From NCBI GenBank assembly GCA_024642245.1, contig JAHEBM010000009.1, forward strand, positions 1-64,000: a stretch of DNA of 64,000 bases, read 5' to 3'. The notes beneath the pieces are model-generated. The model worked only from the letters and a program-made list of their open reading frames with translations. It did no database searches and was not told the DNA's origin. Origin of the DNA: Haliea sp. (GTDB lineage: Bacteria; Pseudomonadota; Gammaproteobacteria; Pseudomonadales; Halieaceae). Positions 42,619 through 51,888 of the stretch are shown piece by piece. The position numbers and the translations under genes are program-made. Each line of letters starts with the position of its first letter. The first letter of the stretch is position 1.

Positions 42619-44196
42619 ATGCATAACGCCCATCCAGAAGGCAAGGGAACACTCAGCCATCACGCCGCCGAGCAATCGATCCCCTTGCTTGATATCACCC
42701 TGGGCGATGCCCTGCGTCAATCCGCCGAGCGGTTTCCCGAACGCAAGGCCCTCGCCTGGGCGGTCGGCGATGAAATCGATTCGATGACTTATCGGCAGTT
42801 TTTGGCCGAAGCGGAACAGGTCGCCTTCTGGTTGCTGGAGCGGGCTGAACCGGGCGACAGGATTTCTGTCTGGTCCCGCAACTCCCTGGAGTGGGCCCTG
42901 TTCGAACTCGGGTGCGCACTGGCCGGCATGGTCGTGGCGGCATGGAACCCGGGCTGGACGGATCCCGAGTGCGAACACGCCCTTGCACTTGCTGAGCCGG
43001 CACTGGTCCTCGCGGGACAGGATACGCGGGGTGTTTGCCTGCTCGAACGGACGCGGCAAATTGCAGGGCCGACACGGGTTTTCCCACTGGACGATCTTCG
43101 CTCCCTGGCCAAGACTGCCAGGCCAACAGTGTTGCCGCAACCGCAACCGTCAGACCTGTTCCTGATCCAGTTTACTTCAGGCACGACCGGCCGTGCGAAG
43201 GGTGCCGCCCTTTCCCATTATACCGTGGTCAACAGCGCGCGGATGAGAACACGCCTGTTCGGGGCCGATGAGACCGATGTATGGGTGAACCCATCGCCAT
43301 TGAATCACGTCGGCGGCGCTGTCTCCATGCTCCCTGGCGCTGTCCTGACAGGCAGCTGCTATGTGGTGATGAACCGTTTCGACGCCGGCGAGTACCTGCG
43401 CCTGATCAGGCTCTGCGGCGCTACACGTATCGGCGGTGTTCCCACCGTGCTCCTGGGCTTGCTGGAACACCCGGACTGGGTGCCGGGACAAACCACAATT
43501 CGCGCCATAGGGGCCGGGGGGGCGCAGGTTCCACAGCCCCTGGTCGAACGCCTGATGCGAGAATTTGATGCCCCCGTACTGATACCCTACGGGCAGTCAG
43601 AATTCCCGGTTATCACCAGCACCAGACCAGGTGAAGACCCCCGGATGCTGGCGGAAACAGTGGGACAGGTAATGCCCCACGTGGAACTCAAGATCGTCGA
43701 TATTACATCGGGGGCCATTGTTCCTCTCGGAGAGACTGGTGAAATCGTCATCCGGGGCCCACTCATGATGCAGGGCTATTACCGCGCACCGGAAGCCACC
43801 GCGGCAACGATCGAGCCTGACGGCTTCCTGCATACGGGGGACCTGGGAACACTGGATGAACGCGGCTACGTGAGAATCCTCGGCCGGATACGCGATGTCA
43901 TCATTCGTGGCGGTGAGAACATTTATCCTGCCGAGGTGGAAGATGCCCTCCTCCTCCACCCGGCAGTCGCCGGGGTTGCCGTGGTAGGGATTGCGGATGA
44001 GAAGTGGGGACAGCAGGTAGGCGCAGCGGTGCGCCTGAACAAAGGCCATGAAGCGGGGCCGGAAGCACTCGAAGCGTTCCTCTCCACCCGTCTGGCCCAT
44101 TTCAAAATCCCGAGAAAATGGCTTTTCGTTAATTCCTTACCCACGAATCCAACAGGAAAAATTGTAAAATTTGAGGTCGAAAAGCTATTTTCATAG
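42619..44196 (+). CDS. AMP-dependent acyl-CoA synthetase
   Basis: A 525-residue ANL ligase, the third in the window. The phosphate loop is QFTSGTTGRAKGAALSHY (about residues 185-202), IPYGQSEFPVI (about 325) marks the adenine/substrate pocket, and FLHTGDLGTLDERGYVRILG plus RIRDVIIRGGENIYPAEVED (about residues 415-450) close the site. The C-terminal PTNPTGKIVKFE includes the catalytic Lys. It sits under a candidate operator (42568-42589) and about 95 bp before the acyl-CoA dehydrogenase pair. It likely activates the acid that this pair desaturates. Confidence 0.9.
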   Translation: MHNAHPEGKGTLSHHAAEQSIPLLDITLGDALRQSAERFPERKALAWAVGDEIDSMTYRQFLAEAEQVAFWLLERAEPGDRISVWSRNSLEWALFELGCALAGMVVAAWNPGWTDPECEHALALAEPALVLAGQDTRGVCLLERTRQIAGPTRVFPLDDLRSLAKTARPTVLPQPQPSDLFLIQFTSGTTGRAKGAALSHYTVVNSARMRTRLFGADETDVWVNPSPLNHVGGAVSMLPGAVLTGSCYVVMNRFDAGEYLRLIRLCGATRIGGVPTVLLGLLEHPDWVPGQTTIRAIGAGGAQVPQPLVERLMREFDAPVLIPYGQSEFPVITSTRPGEDPRMLAETVGQVMPHVELKIVDITSGAIVPLGETGEIVIRGPLMMQGYYRAPEATAATIEPDGFLHTGDLGTLDERGYVRILGRIRDVIIRGGENIYPAEVEDALLLHPAVAGVAVVGIADEKWGQQVGAAVRLNKGHEAGPEALEAFLSTRLAHFKIPRKWLFVNSLPTNPTGKIVKFEVEKLFS

Positions 44197-44218
44197 CGAG
44201 CTTCCACGCAAATTATAA

Positions 44219-44246
44219 TTGTCAATCCATCAGTTTTTGCTAGAAT
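44219..44246 (+). promoter_or_regulatory. Candidate sigma70 promoter of the acyl-CoA dehydrogenase/Rieske operon
   Basis: TTGTCA at 44219-44224 and TAGAAT at 44241-44246 are separated by 16 bp and lie about 45 bp upstream of the GTG start at 44291. Both hexamers differ from consensus by one base each. It is the best housekeeping-type promoter I see in the window. Confidence 0.5.
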
Positions 44247-44290
44247 ACGCCCCTGGTGACTATCGCACGGTCCAAGGATAAGGTTGACGC

Positions 44291-45442
44291 GTGAATTTCG
44301 ACTATTCAGACGAGCAAAAAGCCCTGAAGGACCAGGCCAGGCGCTTTCTATCCGACGTTTCGCCCCTGGCTGTGGCCAGGAAGGTCCTGGAAGCCCCCTC
44401 CCCCGGATTTGACGCAACGCTCTGGACGCGGATTGGCGAACAGGGTTGGTGCGGTGCTGCGATTCCCGAGGCCTATGGCGGTTTCGAATTCGGCCACGTC
44501 GAACTGTGCGCGCTCGCCGAGGAACTGGGCCGCGCCCTGGCGCCGGTGCCGTTCGCCTCCAGCGTCTACCAGTTTTCCGAGGCACTGCTTCACGCCGGAT
44601 CGGAAGCGCAAAAACTCAACTTGCTGCCAGGTATCGCCAGTGGCGAACGTATTGGCACCCTGGCTTTCTCCGAAGGTCCGGGGGTACTGAGCGCCGGGCG
44701 TATCAGCACCCGTTACAGCAACGGCGCGCTTACCGGTACCAAGCTACCCGTGACTGACGGGGGCATCGCCCACCATGGCATCGTACTCGCCCTGGGTGAT
44801 GCTGGTCCGGACCTCTTCCTGGTCGACTTCTCCGGTAACGGCGTTACGCGGCAGGCAGTGTCCACTATCGATCCAACGCGGGGAGCGGCCAGCATCACCT
44901 TCCAGAACACGCCCGCAGAACCGCTGGGGAGTGCAGGAAAGGGCTCCGGCAGCGGTCTGGAACAACTCCGCCGGATTCATGACCGGACGGCAATCCTGTT
45001 GGCCTTTGAGCAGGTCGGCGGCGCTGATCGTGTGCTCGAAATGGCCCGGGACTACGCACTGGAACGCTATGCATTCGGTCGCCAGATCGGCAGCTACCAG
45101 GCCATCAAGCACAAACTTGCAGATATATTTGTCAAGAACGAGGTGGCTCGCGCCAACGCCTACTACGGTGCCTGGGCCCTCGCAAGCAACGCACCTGAAC
45201 TGCCGGTGGCTGCCGCCGCCGCGCGGGTAGCCGCGTCGGAAGCCTACTGGTTTGCCTGCCGGGAAAACATCCAGACGCACGGCGGCATCGGCTTTACCTG
45301 GGAGGCCGACTGTCACCTGTTCTACCGGCGCGCCCGGCACCTGGGGCTGGTCATCGGCGCCCAGCGGGACTGGAAGCGACGCCTCGCAGACCGACTGGTC
45401 AGGCGAGTGGCGCAAGAAAACGCACAAAGGAGTGAGGCATGA
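44291..45442 (+). CDS. Acyl-CoA dehydrogenase, subunit 1 of a probable heteromer
   Basis: A 383-residue acyl-CoA dehydrogenase family protein. It has ELGRALAPVPFASSVYQFSE (about residues 79-98), YAFGRQIGSYQAIKHKLADI (about 260-279) and THGGIGFTWEADCHLFYRRA (about 332-351). The final region lacks the IYEGT-type Glu, and the sequence resembles the partner subunit of alpha2beta2 acyl-CoA dehydrogenases such as FadE28/FadE29 (ChsE1-ChsE2) known from steroid degradation. Start is GTG after AAGGATAAGG. The stop overlaps the next acyl-CoA dehydrogenase by 4 bp, which supports one complex. Confidence 0.86.
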   Translation: MNFDYSDEQKALKDQARRFLSDVSPLAVARKVLEAPSPGFDATLWTRIGEQGWCGAAIPEAYGGFEFGHVELCALAEELGRALAPVPFASSVYQFSEALLHAGSEAQKLNLLPGIASGERIGTLAFSEGPGVLSAGRISTRYSNGALTGTKLPVTDGGIAHHGIVLALGDAGPDLFLVDFSGNGVTRQAVSTIDPTRGAASITFQNTPAEPLGSAGKGSGSGLEQLRRIHDRTAILLAFEQVGGADRVLEMARDYALERYAFGRQIGSYQAIKHKLADIFVKNEVARANAYYGAWALASNAPELPVAAAAARVAASEAYWFACRENIQTHGGIGFTWEADCHLFYRRARHLGLVIGAQRDWKRRLADRLVRRVAQENAQRSEA

Positions 45443-46665
45443 ATTTCGAGGACTCGCCCGAGGAAGCCCGGTATCGCACTACCGTACGCCACTGGATCGC
45501 CGACAACGCGCCCGATATGAGCGGACTTGGCGCCGAACAGAGGCGCAACTGGCACCCTGGCCACAAGGAAATCGCACGCCGCTGGCAGGCGACCAAGGCC
45601 GACGCCGGCTACGCCTGTATATCCTGGCCAAAAGACAGGGGCGGCGCCGGTGGCACGGCAATCGAGGAGGCAATATTCAACCAGGAGGAAGTTCGCGCCG
45701 GGGTACAGTTCACCTATTTCATGACCGGGCTGCATATGCTGCTGCCCGCATTGCTCGAACACAACCAGGATGCACTTGCGCTCAACCGGGTCCCCCCCGC
45801 CGTGCGGGGTGACGAAATCTGGTGCCAGCTTTTTTCCGAGCCCGCCAGCGGGTCAGATTCAGCGGGTATTCGCTGTACCGCGGTCCGCGACGGCGACGAC
45901 TGGGTCATTAGCGGGCAGAAGGTCTGGAACAGTGGCGCTCACGTAGCCGATTACGGCATGCTCCTGGCCAGGACGGACCCGGGCCTGCCCAAGCACAAAG
46001 GCCTCACCGTCTTCTGGCTCGACATGAAAACACCCGGGCTCGAAGTCCGCCCCATCCGGGTCATGTCGGGCGAATCCGAATTAAACGAGGTGTTCCTCGA
46101 AGAAGTACGCATCCCCGACAGCCAGCGGGTTGGAGAGGTGAACGACGGCTGGAAAGTTGTCATCTCCACGTTGATGAATGAGCGCGCCGCGCTGGGCTCC
46201 GGCACGGGTCTCTCGTGGCGGGACATGATCGCACTGGCCGGGCAGACGCCCTCCTGGGAGGGCAGCGTTATGGAGGACCCGGCTTTCCGTGAGTGGCTGG
46301 CCGACTATTATGTCAACGTGGAAGCCATCCGGCTTCTGAGCTTTCGCACCCTGACCTCTCTTTCGAAGGGTGAAGCGCCGGGGCCGGCCAGTTCCGCGGG
46401 GAAATTGCTGTGGTCCAACAAGACCCAGGAAATGACTGACCAGGCCCTCGATATCCAGGACCACTTCGGGCTGCTCGACGGGGCCGACCTGGCAGTGCTG
46501 GATGGCGCTTTCCAGCACCGGTTTCTCTGGTCGCCAGGCCTCAGGCTGGGGGGAGGTACCGACGAGATCATGAAAAATATCATCGCCGAAAGAATTTTGG
46601 GCTTACCGGGCGATATCCGCGTGGACAAGAACGTCCCGTTCCGTGAAATTCCCCACGGTCGTTGA
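45439..46665 (+). CDS. Acyl-CoA dehydrogenase, subunit 2 of a probable heteromer
   Basis: A 408-residue acyl-CoA dehydrogenase. Features are CQLFSEPASGSDSAGIRCTA (about residues 132-151), WVISGQKVWNSGAHVADYGM and the C-terminal LRLGGGTDEIMKNIIAERIL (about residues 370-389). Length and motifs match the larger subunit in steroid-type heteromers. The 4-bp overlap with the preceding gene makes a two-subunit enzyme likely, and together they correspond to the two halves of the fused protein at 8919-11126. The pair should desaturate a bulky acyl-CoA. Confidence 0.87.
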   Translation: MNFEDSPEEARYRTTVRHWIADNAPDMSGLGAEQRRNWHPGHKEIARRWQATKADAGYACISWPKDRGGAGGTAIEEAIFNQEEVRAGVQFTYFMTGLHMLLPALLEHNQDALALNRVPPAVRGDEIWCQLFSEPASGSDSAGIRCTAVRDGDDWVISGQKVWNSGAHVADYGMLLARTDPGLPKHKGLTVFWLDMKTPGLEVRPIRVMSGESELNEVFLEEVRIPDSQRVGEVNDGWKVVISTLMNERAALGSGTGLSWRDMIALAGQTPSWEGSVMEDPAFREWLADYYVNVEAIRLLSFRTLTSLSKGEAPGPASSAGKLLWSNKTQEMTDQALDIQDHFGLLDGADLAVLDGAFQHRFLWSPGLRLGGGTDEIMKNIIAERILGLPGDIRVDKNVPFREIPHGR

Positions 46666-46708
46666 TAGCGGTACCTGGTTAAACCCGGAACTGCCAGGTG
46701 TATAAAGG

Positions 46709-47026
46709 GTGAGTGAAGTGAAACTGACAATTATCGATCACGAAGGCGCAAGCCATCAGGTGCACGCGGAGACTGGCGAGGTACTGATGCACGTACTGCG
46801 CGATAATATCGATCTTAACGTCGGCATATGTGGCGGTGAAATCTCCTGCGGCACCTGCCTGGTGCGACTGGCGCCCGAGTGGGCCGAACGCATTGACGCG
46901 GCGGGTGGTGATGAGGCAGAAATGCTCGAAGCACTGGCTGCCGAAAACAACGACCGGCTGGGTTGCCAGATCATACTGGGTGAGTCCGCTGACGGAATGC
47001 GAGCCACCTTACTGAATGAGGAGTGA
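46709..47026 (+). CDS. [2Fe-2S] ferredoxin, plant/adrenodoxin type
   Basis: A 105-residue ferredoxin. The cluster ligands are CGGEISCGTC (about residues 41-50, with three Cys) and the later Cys in RLGCQIILG (about residue 88). The start is GTG with AAGGG upstream. It sits between the acyl-CoA dehydrogenase pair and the Rieske oxygenase, so it is most likely the electron donor of that oxygenase; a ferredoxin reductase is not in the window. It could also serve a P450. Confidence 0.88.
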   Translation: MSEVKLTIIDHEGASHQVHAETGEVLMHVLRDNIDLNVGICGGEISCGTCLVRLAPEWAERIDAAGGDEAEMLEALAAENNDRLGCQIILGESADGMRATLLNEE

Positions 47027-47033
47027 AACCAAT

Positions 47034-48038
47034 ATGACTGATCAGCACACAGTTCTCGACCGTGGCTACGCCAATGTACCGATTCCCTTTGGCTGGTTTG
47101 CCGTGGCCATGTCCGGCGACATCGCTCCGGGTGAGATCAAAACACTGCAGTATTTCGCCACAGAGCTCGTCATCTGGCGCGGGGAGAATGGGCAAGTCAA
47201 TGCGGTCGACCCATTTTGCCCTCACCTGGGCGCTCACCTGGGCGTTAATAGTGACGTCGTCGGGAATGACCTGCGCTGCCCGTTCCATCACTGGAGCTTC
47301 AACGGCGAGGGAGGTGTAACCGATATCCCGTATACCAAGCTTATCCCACCGAAGCTCAAGCGGTCATGCCTGCCGACCTGGCCGGTCGAAGAGAAAGACG
47401 GGGTAATTTTTGTGTGGTACCACCCCAACAAGGCGGCGCCCAAATGGGAGGTGGCGAGATTGCCAAACTGCCCTGATGGCGAATGGGTTCTCGCGGAAAC
47501 GCACGAGTGGATCATCAATATTCACTGCCAGGAAATAACCGAAAACGGGCAGGATTACGCGCACTTCGGGGCAGTGCACGGCGTGCCTTACGCACCATCG
47601 ACCCAGTTCATGAACGAGGGCTGGGTTCGCAGAAACACTGTGGTCGCGGAAATGAAAACGCCGAAAGGGCTGATGACCGGTAAAATAGACGTGACGGCGA
47701 CCGGACCCGGACAGTCGATGGTCGAGTACACCGATGTGACCCATGTAGTGCAGTCACAGCAGGTTACACCGATCAACTCCCAAACAACCCACGTGCGCTG
47801 GCAGATGTACCACATTCCCGGCCTGAGTGAGGGCAGGATGCGCGTGACACAGGCGCGAATGCGCGACCTGGTGAAACAGATTAACCAGGACATTCCGATC
47901 TGGAACCGCAAGCGATTCAATGAGCATCCGCTACTGGTCAAGGGTGACGGCCCGATGCTCGCCTACCGTGAACAATACGCGCGTTACTACCAATTCGACG
48001 AAGAGAATAAGACCGGAAGCGTCGCTGCGGGGAACTAA
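47034..48038 (+). CDS. Rieske non-heme iron oxygenase, KshA-like
   Basis: A 334-residue oxygenase component. The Rieske cluster is bound by CPHLGAHLG (about residues 62-70) and CPFHHW (about residues 82-87), giving CxH-x-CxxH. The mononuclear iron site is suggested by QDYAHFGAVHGVPY (about residues 167-180), with a later Asp. Length and order resemble KshA (3-ketosteroid 9alpha-hydroxylase) and the cholesterol 7-desaturase-like group more than aromatic dioxygenases. With the ferredoxin upstream it should hydroxylate or desaturate a ring substrate. The ATG at 47034 follows GAGGAG. Confidence 0.85.
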   Translation: MTDQHTVLDRGYANVPIPFGWFAVAMSGDIAPGEIKTLQYFATELVIWRGENGQVNAVDPFCPHLGAHLGVNSDVVGNDLRCPFHHWSFNGEGGVTDIPYTKLIPPKLKRSCLPTWPVEEKDGVIFVWYHPNKAAPKWEVARLPNCPDGEWVLAETHEWIINIHCQEITENGQDYAHFGAVHGVPYAPSTQFMNEGWVRRNTVVAEMKTPKGLMTGKIDVTATGPGQSMVEYTDVTHVVQSQQVTPINSQTTHVRWQMYHIPGLSEGRMRVTQARMRDLVKQINQDIPIWNRKRFNEHPLLVKGDGPMLAYREQYARYYQFDEENKTGSVAAGN

Positions 48039-48176
48039 TGGTACAGCGTCCGCTCACCCAGGCTCGGGCAGCAAGACAAATCCCGGCCGACGGGCGAGGG
48101 ACCCATTTACCCTGTTGCCGCCTCTGGTACTGTTACGAGCTGAAAGTACGCAACAATGATTTGGAGGGTTTGATCG

Positions 48177-48701
48177 ATGGCTGAAAATGAAGCAGTGAAA
48201 AAGACCAAGATGCAGCTGTTTCGCTATGACAAGGCGCCGGAACTGGTAGAAGCCGGAATTATGGAGTTGAAGCCCTATAGCGAGGCGCAAAAATCGGGTA
48301 TCACCAGAATGGTGGAAGCTGGTTATATCGAGGGCGGGGAGACCAGGGTACTATTTAATATTCCCGGCTTCAGCCTGGTCTACGCCTGGTTTAAACCGGG
48401 CTACCCCCTACCGCTTCATTCCCATGATACTGACTGCCTGTATTACATCGTCGCCGGCTCTATCCAGCTGGGAACCGAGACGCTGGGGCCAAGGGATGGC
48501 TTTTTCATTAAAGCCGATGTGCCTTACACCTATAAAGCGGGCGCAGACGGGGTGGAAATTCTCGAGTTTCGTCACGGCGGTGGCTTCGATTTTGTCAACC
48601 TGGCCAAAAACCAGGCCTTCTACGATAAGGCCATTGAATCCATTACCTCCAACCTGGAGAGCTGGAAAACAGTGCAGCGACCTTCTGAATCTTCACGCTG
48701 A
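48177..48701 (+). CDS. Cupin-domain protein
   Basis: A 174-residue single-domain cupin with PLPLHSHDTDCLYYIVAGSI (about residues 79-98) that keeps the His-x-His pair, and LGPRDGFFIKADVPYTYKAG as the second cupin motif. It is likely metal-binding, but whether it is an enzyme (isomerase, dioxygenase) or a sensor is unknown. It follows the Rieske gene by about 138 bp and precedes the cyclase by 29 bp. It is about 35 residues longer than the cupin at 22251 and not obviously related to it. Confidence 0.75.
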   Translation: MAENEAVKKTKMQLFRYDKAPELVEAGIMELKPYSEAQKSGITRMVEAGYIEGGETRVLFNIPGFSLVYAWFKPGYPLPLHSHDTDCLYYIVAGSIQLGTETLGPRDGFFIKADVPYTYKAGADGVEILEFRHGGGFDFVNLAKNQAFYDKAIESITSNLESWKTVQRPSESSR

Positions 48702-48730
48702 AGAGTGCCGGGGCAAAAAAGGACCGGGCA

Positions 48731-49726
48731 ATGAAAAGATGGCTGAACCGACCGGCAGGTGCCCACTGGGGTGAATTCGGCCCTGATGACCAGGTGGGCC
48801 GAATGAACCTGATCACACCCGAGCGGCGCATTCAGGCCCTCGCAGAAGCTCGGGAGGGTAAAGTATTCATACTCGGCTTGCCCCTGGACTATCCCAGGGG
48901 ACAAATCTTCGCCAGTCGTAACGGTCCGTCACTACAAGCAACGACCGCAGCGGATGGCCGCGCAATGTACGACTGGACAGTCAGCGTCGGCATAGATGTG
49001 ATCAACGATGATCGCGTCACCATGGATTTGCAATACTCCACCCAGTGGGATGCTCTCAGTCATTACGGCATTTGCTTTGACGCTGATGACGACGGAATCG
49101 CCGAACATATTTTTTATAACGGCTACCGGGCAGACGACGACTTCGTACAGCCCGCCAAAGGGACCTCGCCTCGAGCAAAGGCGCTGGGTATTGAGAACCT
49201 CGCCGCCACAGGCGTACAGGGGCGCGGTGTGCTGGTGGATATTCGTAATTCAGGTCAAGGCGCTACCGGGCTCGTGGGTTACGATGCGCTCATGCACGCT
49301 ATAAAAACCCAGGGAGCGCAGGTCGAGGAAGGGGATTTTCTCTGCCTGTATACGGGTTATGCGGACCTGTTATTGCGCGACGGTGACTCCGTCAAACAGG
49401 AGCAACTGAGTGCCTGTCCCGGTCTGGATGGCAGCGACAAAGCACTCCTGCAATGGATCGACAAGAGTCGCCTGGCGGCTATCTGTGCGGACAATCCCAT
49501 GGTCGAGAAGATTGACGGTATTGAGCACTGCAAGGAGACTGCAATGCTGCCGTTGCACGAGCACTGCCTGGTCAAATTGGGTATCCACCTGGGGGAGCTG
49601 TGGTGGTTCGGTGCCATTGCACCCTGGCTGGCTGCACACCAGCGGGCACATTTCCTGCTTACTGCACCGCCGCTAAACCTGCCGGGGGCCGTCGGTTCCC
49701 CCGTGACACCTGTTGCGACGGTGTAA
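48731..49726 (+). CDS. Cyclase family protein (kynurenine formamidase-like fold)
   Basis: A 331-residue protein of the putative cyclase/formamidase family. The usual HxGTHxDxPxH metal motif is recast as STQWDALSHYGICFD (about residues 105-119), with GVLVDIR and GDFLCLYTGYADLLLRDGDS downstream as in the family. In many bacterial catabolic clusters such proteins act as hydrolases or isomerases on ring-opened acids or lactones. It ends the plus-strand operon. Gene call is good; the reaction is unknown. Confidence 0.82.
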   Translation: MKRWLNRPAGAHWGEFGPDDQVGRMNLITPERRIQALAEAREGKVFILGLPLDYPRGQIFASRNGPSLQATTAADGRAMYDWTVSVGIDVINDDRVTMDLQYSTQWDALSHYGICFDADDDGIAEHIFYNGYRADDDFVQPAKGTSPRAKALGIENLAATGVQGRGVLVDIRNSGQGATGLVGYDALMHAIKTQGAQVEEGDFLCLYTGYADLLLRDGDSVKQEQLSACPGLDGSDKALLQWIDKSRLAAICADNPMVEKIDGIEHCKETAMLPLHEHCLVKLGIHLGELWWFGAIAPWLAAHQRAHFLLTAPPLNLPGAVGSPVTPVATV

Positions 49727-49811
49727 GAGGAATGGCAGAAAATACCGTTTGCCAGGACTCCCAAATGGCTATTGGCTGACTGGTAGGTTTAGAAGGAAAT
49801 AGCCTACCTCT

Positions 49812-50711
49812 CTAGCCGCGCACCCGGGTCGGGCAACAGTCGGCTATCGGCGCACCAATCGGCAGTGCCCAGAATCGATCGAGGTGTGAAGGCGGGCGAG
49901 AAATTCGCGCTGCCTCTTCGCCCGTTGCCTGCGACTTGTCTGCCGTGCGCGGGAAATCGATTTTGAACGTGTCATCGCCGACGAAGCGCAGGGTGAGGCT
50001 GCGCCGGCGACCGCCCGGAGGAGTGCCGCCACCGCCATGCAATGTGGCATAACTGAATATGAGCAGATCGCCCGGCGCAGACGGCCACGATACGATATCG
50101 AAACTGTCGCGATCCTTCTGGATGTCAGGCAAACGAGGCAGTTGCGGATGGTCGAAAAACGGCGCCGTATCGTCCGCCGCATCGAACCTGGTTGCATTGT
50201 ATATCGAGCCCCTGTGTGAGCCCCGCACGACCTCAAGCGCATGCTCGCTCGACACTTCATCCAGCCCGATCCACACTACCGCCGTTTTTTCCCCACTCAT
50301 CGGCTCATAGGAGATGTCCTGGTGCCAGGGTGTACGCCGGGTCCCGTCGCTGCCGGCAGCGGCTTCCTTATAAAAAAGCTGTTCCTCCATGTACCACACA
50401 GGCCCCTCCCGGAATAGCGCCGCGACAATATCGGCGATTGGCGTCTGCTGAAGCATCGCTCGAAATGCCGGCTCGGCGCTCGAATCGCCGTTTGCCTGGA
50501 AGAAGTTAGCGCCGCTATCAGCGTAGAACGTTGAACCCCAGTTTCCGGGATTATCCATCTTCCAGCGATAGGCCGCTTCGACCAGAGCCATGTCGTCGGC
50601 GCTGAGGATACCGCGGATGTGAACCACCCCATCATCCCTGAAAGCCTGGGCGTAATTCTCCATCGGAGGCAAGCGGCCGATTATGCCGGGTGGAACTGAA
50701 TTTCCAGGCAT
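49812..50711 (-). CDS. Phytanoyl-CoA dioxygenase (PhyH) family, Fe(II)/2-oxoglutarate oxygenase
   Basis: A 299-residue 2-oxoglutarate oxygenase. The metal triad is given by TPWHQDISYEPM (His-x-Asp, about residues 123-134) and YATLHGGGGTPP (distal His, about residue 224); RRSLTLRFVGDD provides the Arg that holds 2-oxoglutarate. PhyH relatives hydroxylate acyl-CoA or bulky alcohols and acids. The start follows AAGGGA; an internal Met at residue 17 is an alternative. About 47 bp upstream on the same strand lies the enoyl-CoA hydratase, so the two probably share a transcript. Confidence 0.87.
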   Translation of the reverse strand: MPGNSVPPGIIGRLPPMENYAQAFRDDGVVHIRGILSADDMALVEAAYRWKMDNPGNWGSTFYADSGANFFQANGDSSAEPAFRAMLQQTPIADIVAALFREGPVWYMEEQLFYKEAAAGSDGTRRTPWHQDISYEPMSGEKTAVVWIGLDEVSSEHALEVVRGSHRGSIYNATRFDAADDTAPFFDHPQLPRLPDIQKDRDSFDIVSWPSAPGDLLIFSYATLHGGGGTPPGGRRRSLTLRFVGDDTFKIDFPRTADKSQATGEEAARISRPPSHLDRFWALPIGAPIADCCPTRVRG

Positions 50712-50758
50712 TTCTGTTTTCCCTTACATAAGGCGCTGCGGAATCGAGCTGAGCAGCG

Positions 50759-51583
50759 CTAGCGTTTTTCTGAAAAGTCCATCAGCGCCAACTCGGCTGG
50801 GAGCGGTGGAAACATGGGGGGGCGTTTTTCCTGCCAGCTCTGGATGCCTTCCTTGAAATCCCCTTCTTTGACAGCAGTATCCAGCATTTCCTCCGACCGT
50901 TCATAGCTTTCACTCAGGGTAGCCATAAGATCGAGATAGCATTGTAGTTTCATGGCGCGCATTGATCGCGGCGAGCAGCGCTCAGCGAGTTGCCGGGCGT
51001 AAGACAGGCTTTCATCGAGCAGATTTTCTGCGGGCACGACCCGGTTAACCAGGCCGATGCGCTCCGCTTCTTCTGCACGTATCAAGCGCGCTGAAAGCAA
51101 CATATCCATGGCATGACCCGTACCGACAAGGCGCGGCAAAAGCCAGCTCATCCCACGTTCGGCGACCAGGCCACGGCGCGCGTAGGCCGTTGAAAATTTT
51201 GCGTCGGCAGAAGCAATCCTGATATCACAACACAGGGCCTGTTGCAGGCCGATGCCGAAGCAGGCACCATTGATTGCAGCAATAATCGGTTTTCCTATCC
51301 GCAGGGGAAACCAGTAATTCCGTTTTGATGTTCTTTGGATTGTCGCCTCGGCGCTGTTTTGCTGCACTTTCTCGCTATCGCCGCCCACGCAGAAGGCACT
51401 GCCGCTGCCAGTCAGGACGATGACGCGTACTTCCGGGGATCGCGCAGCCAATTCCATTAACTCGAAATACCGATCAGCCACCATCGGCGTCCAGCCATTG
51501 CCTCTATCCGGTCGATTGAGGGTGATGGTCATAACGCTGTTCGCTATTTCCGCCAGGACCGGATCCGCTTCACTTGATTGCAC
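50759..51583 (-). CDS. Enoyl-CoA hydratase/isomerase family protein
   Basis: A 274-residue crotonase-fold protein. The oxyanion-hole segments are AFCVGGDSEKV (about residues 62-72) and AAINGACFGIGLQQALCCDI (about residues 102-121), followed by YARRGLVAERGMSWLLPRLV (about residues 132-151) with an acidic residue at one catalytic position. It hydrates an enoyl-CoA in beta-oxidation or isomerises a double bond. Start is GTG. It precedes PhyH in a two-gene minus-strand operon. Confidence 0.88.
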   Translation of the reverse strand: MQSSEADPVLAEIANSVMTITLNRPDRGNGWTPMVADRYFELMELAARSPEVRVIVLTGSGSAFCVGGDSEKVQQNSAEATIQRTSKRNYWFPLRIGKPIIAAINGACFGIGLQQALCCDIRIASADAKFSTAYARRGLVAERGMSWLLPRLVGTGHAMDMLLSARLIRAEEAERIGLVNRVVPAENLLDESLSYARQLAERCSPRSMRAMKLQCYLDLMATLSESYERSEEMLDTAVKEGDFKEGIQSWQEKRPPMFPPLPAELALMDFSEKR

Positions 51584-51888
51584 GCTTGGCTGCCTCGCTG
51601 GGTGCTTACGCTACTACCAAAACAACTATGACGAAATAAGTGCATGAGCCGGTACGACGCGATACGCAGGGACCGCTCCCCTTTTTTGATGCCAGGCCGC
51701 CTCGGGTCACCGAAGGAATGCCCTCGATTGTATCTGCGCTGTACCTGGTCACGCCAAAGCTGCTATATTAACCGACGATACGTCAATTCTTAAGCAAATG
51801 GAAGAATTTGGAATCGACCCGGCGGGTATGGCTTGACCCACCTGCCGCACGGATATTGCAAAGCCTCGTTCAGGAGCAAGCGCACACT
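51584..51888. other. Divergent intergenic region
   Basis: About 305 bp between the enoyl-CoA hydratase (minus) and the P450 (plus). TATATT near 51763-51768 is a possible -10 box. I see no long inverted repeat and no supported gene. An in-frame extension of the P450 to a TTG at 51808 is possible but unlikely. Confidence 0.35.

Noticed and set aside
49750-49800. Possible hairpin between the cyclase and PhyH genes
   Set aside because: Only about five base pairs (GTAGG/CCTAC) around a long loop; not enough to call a terminator.
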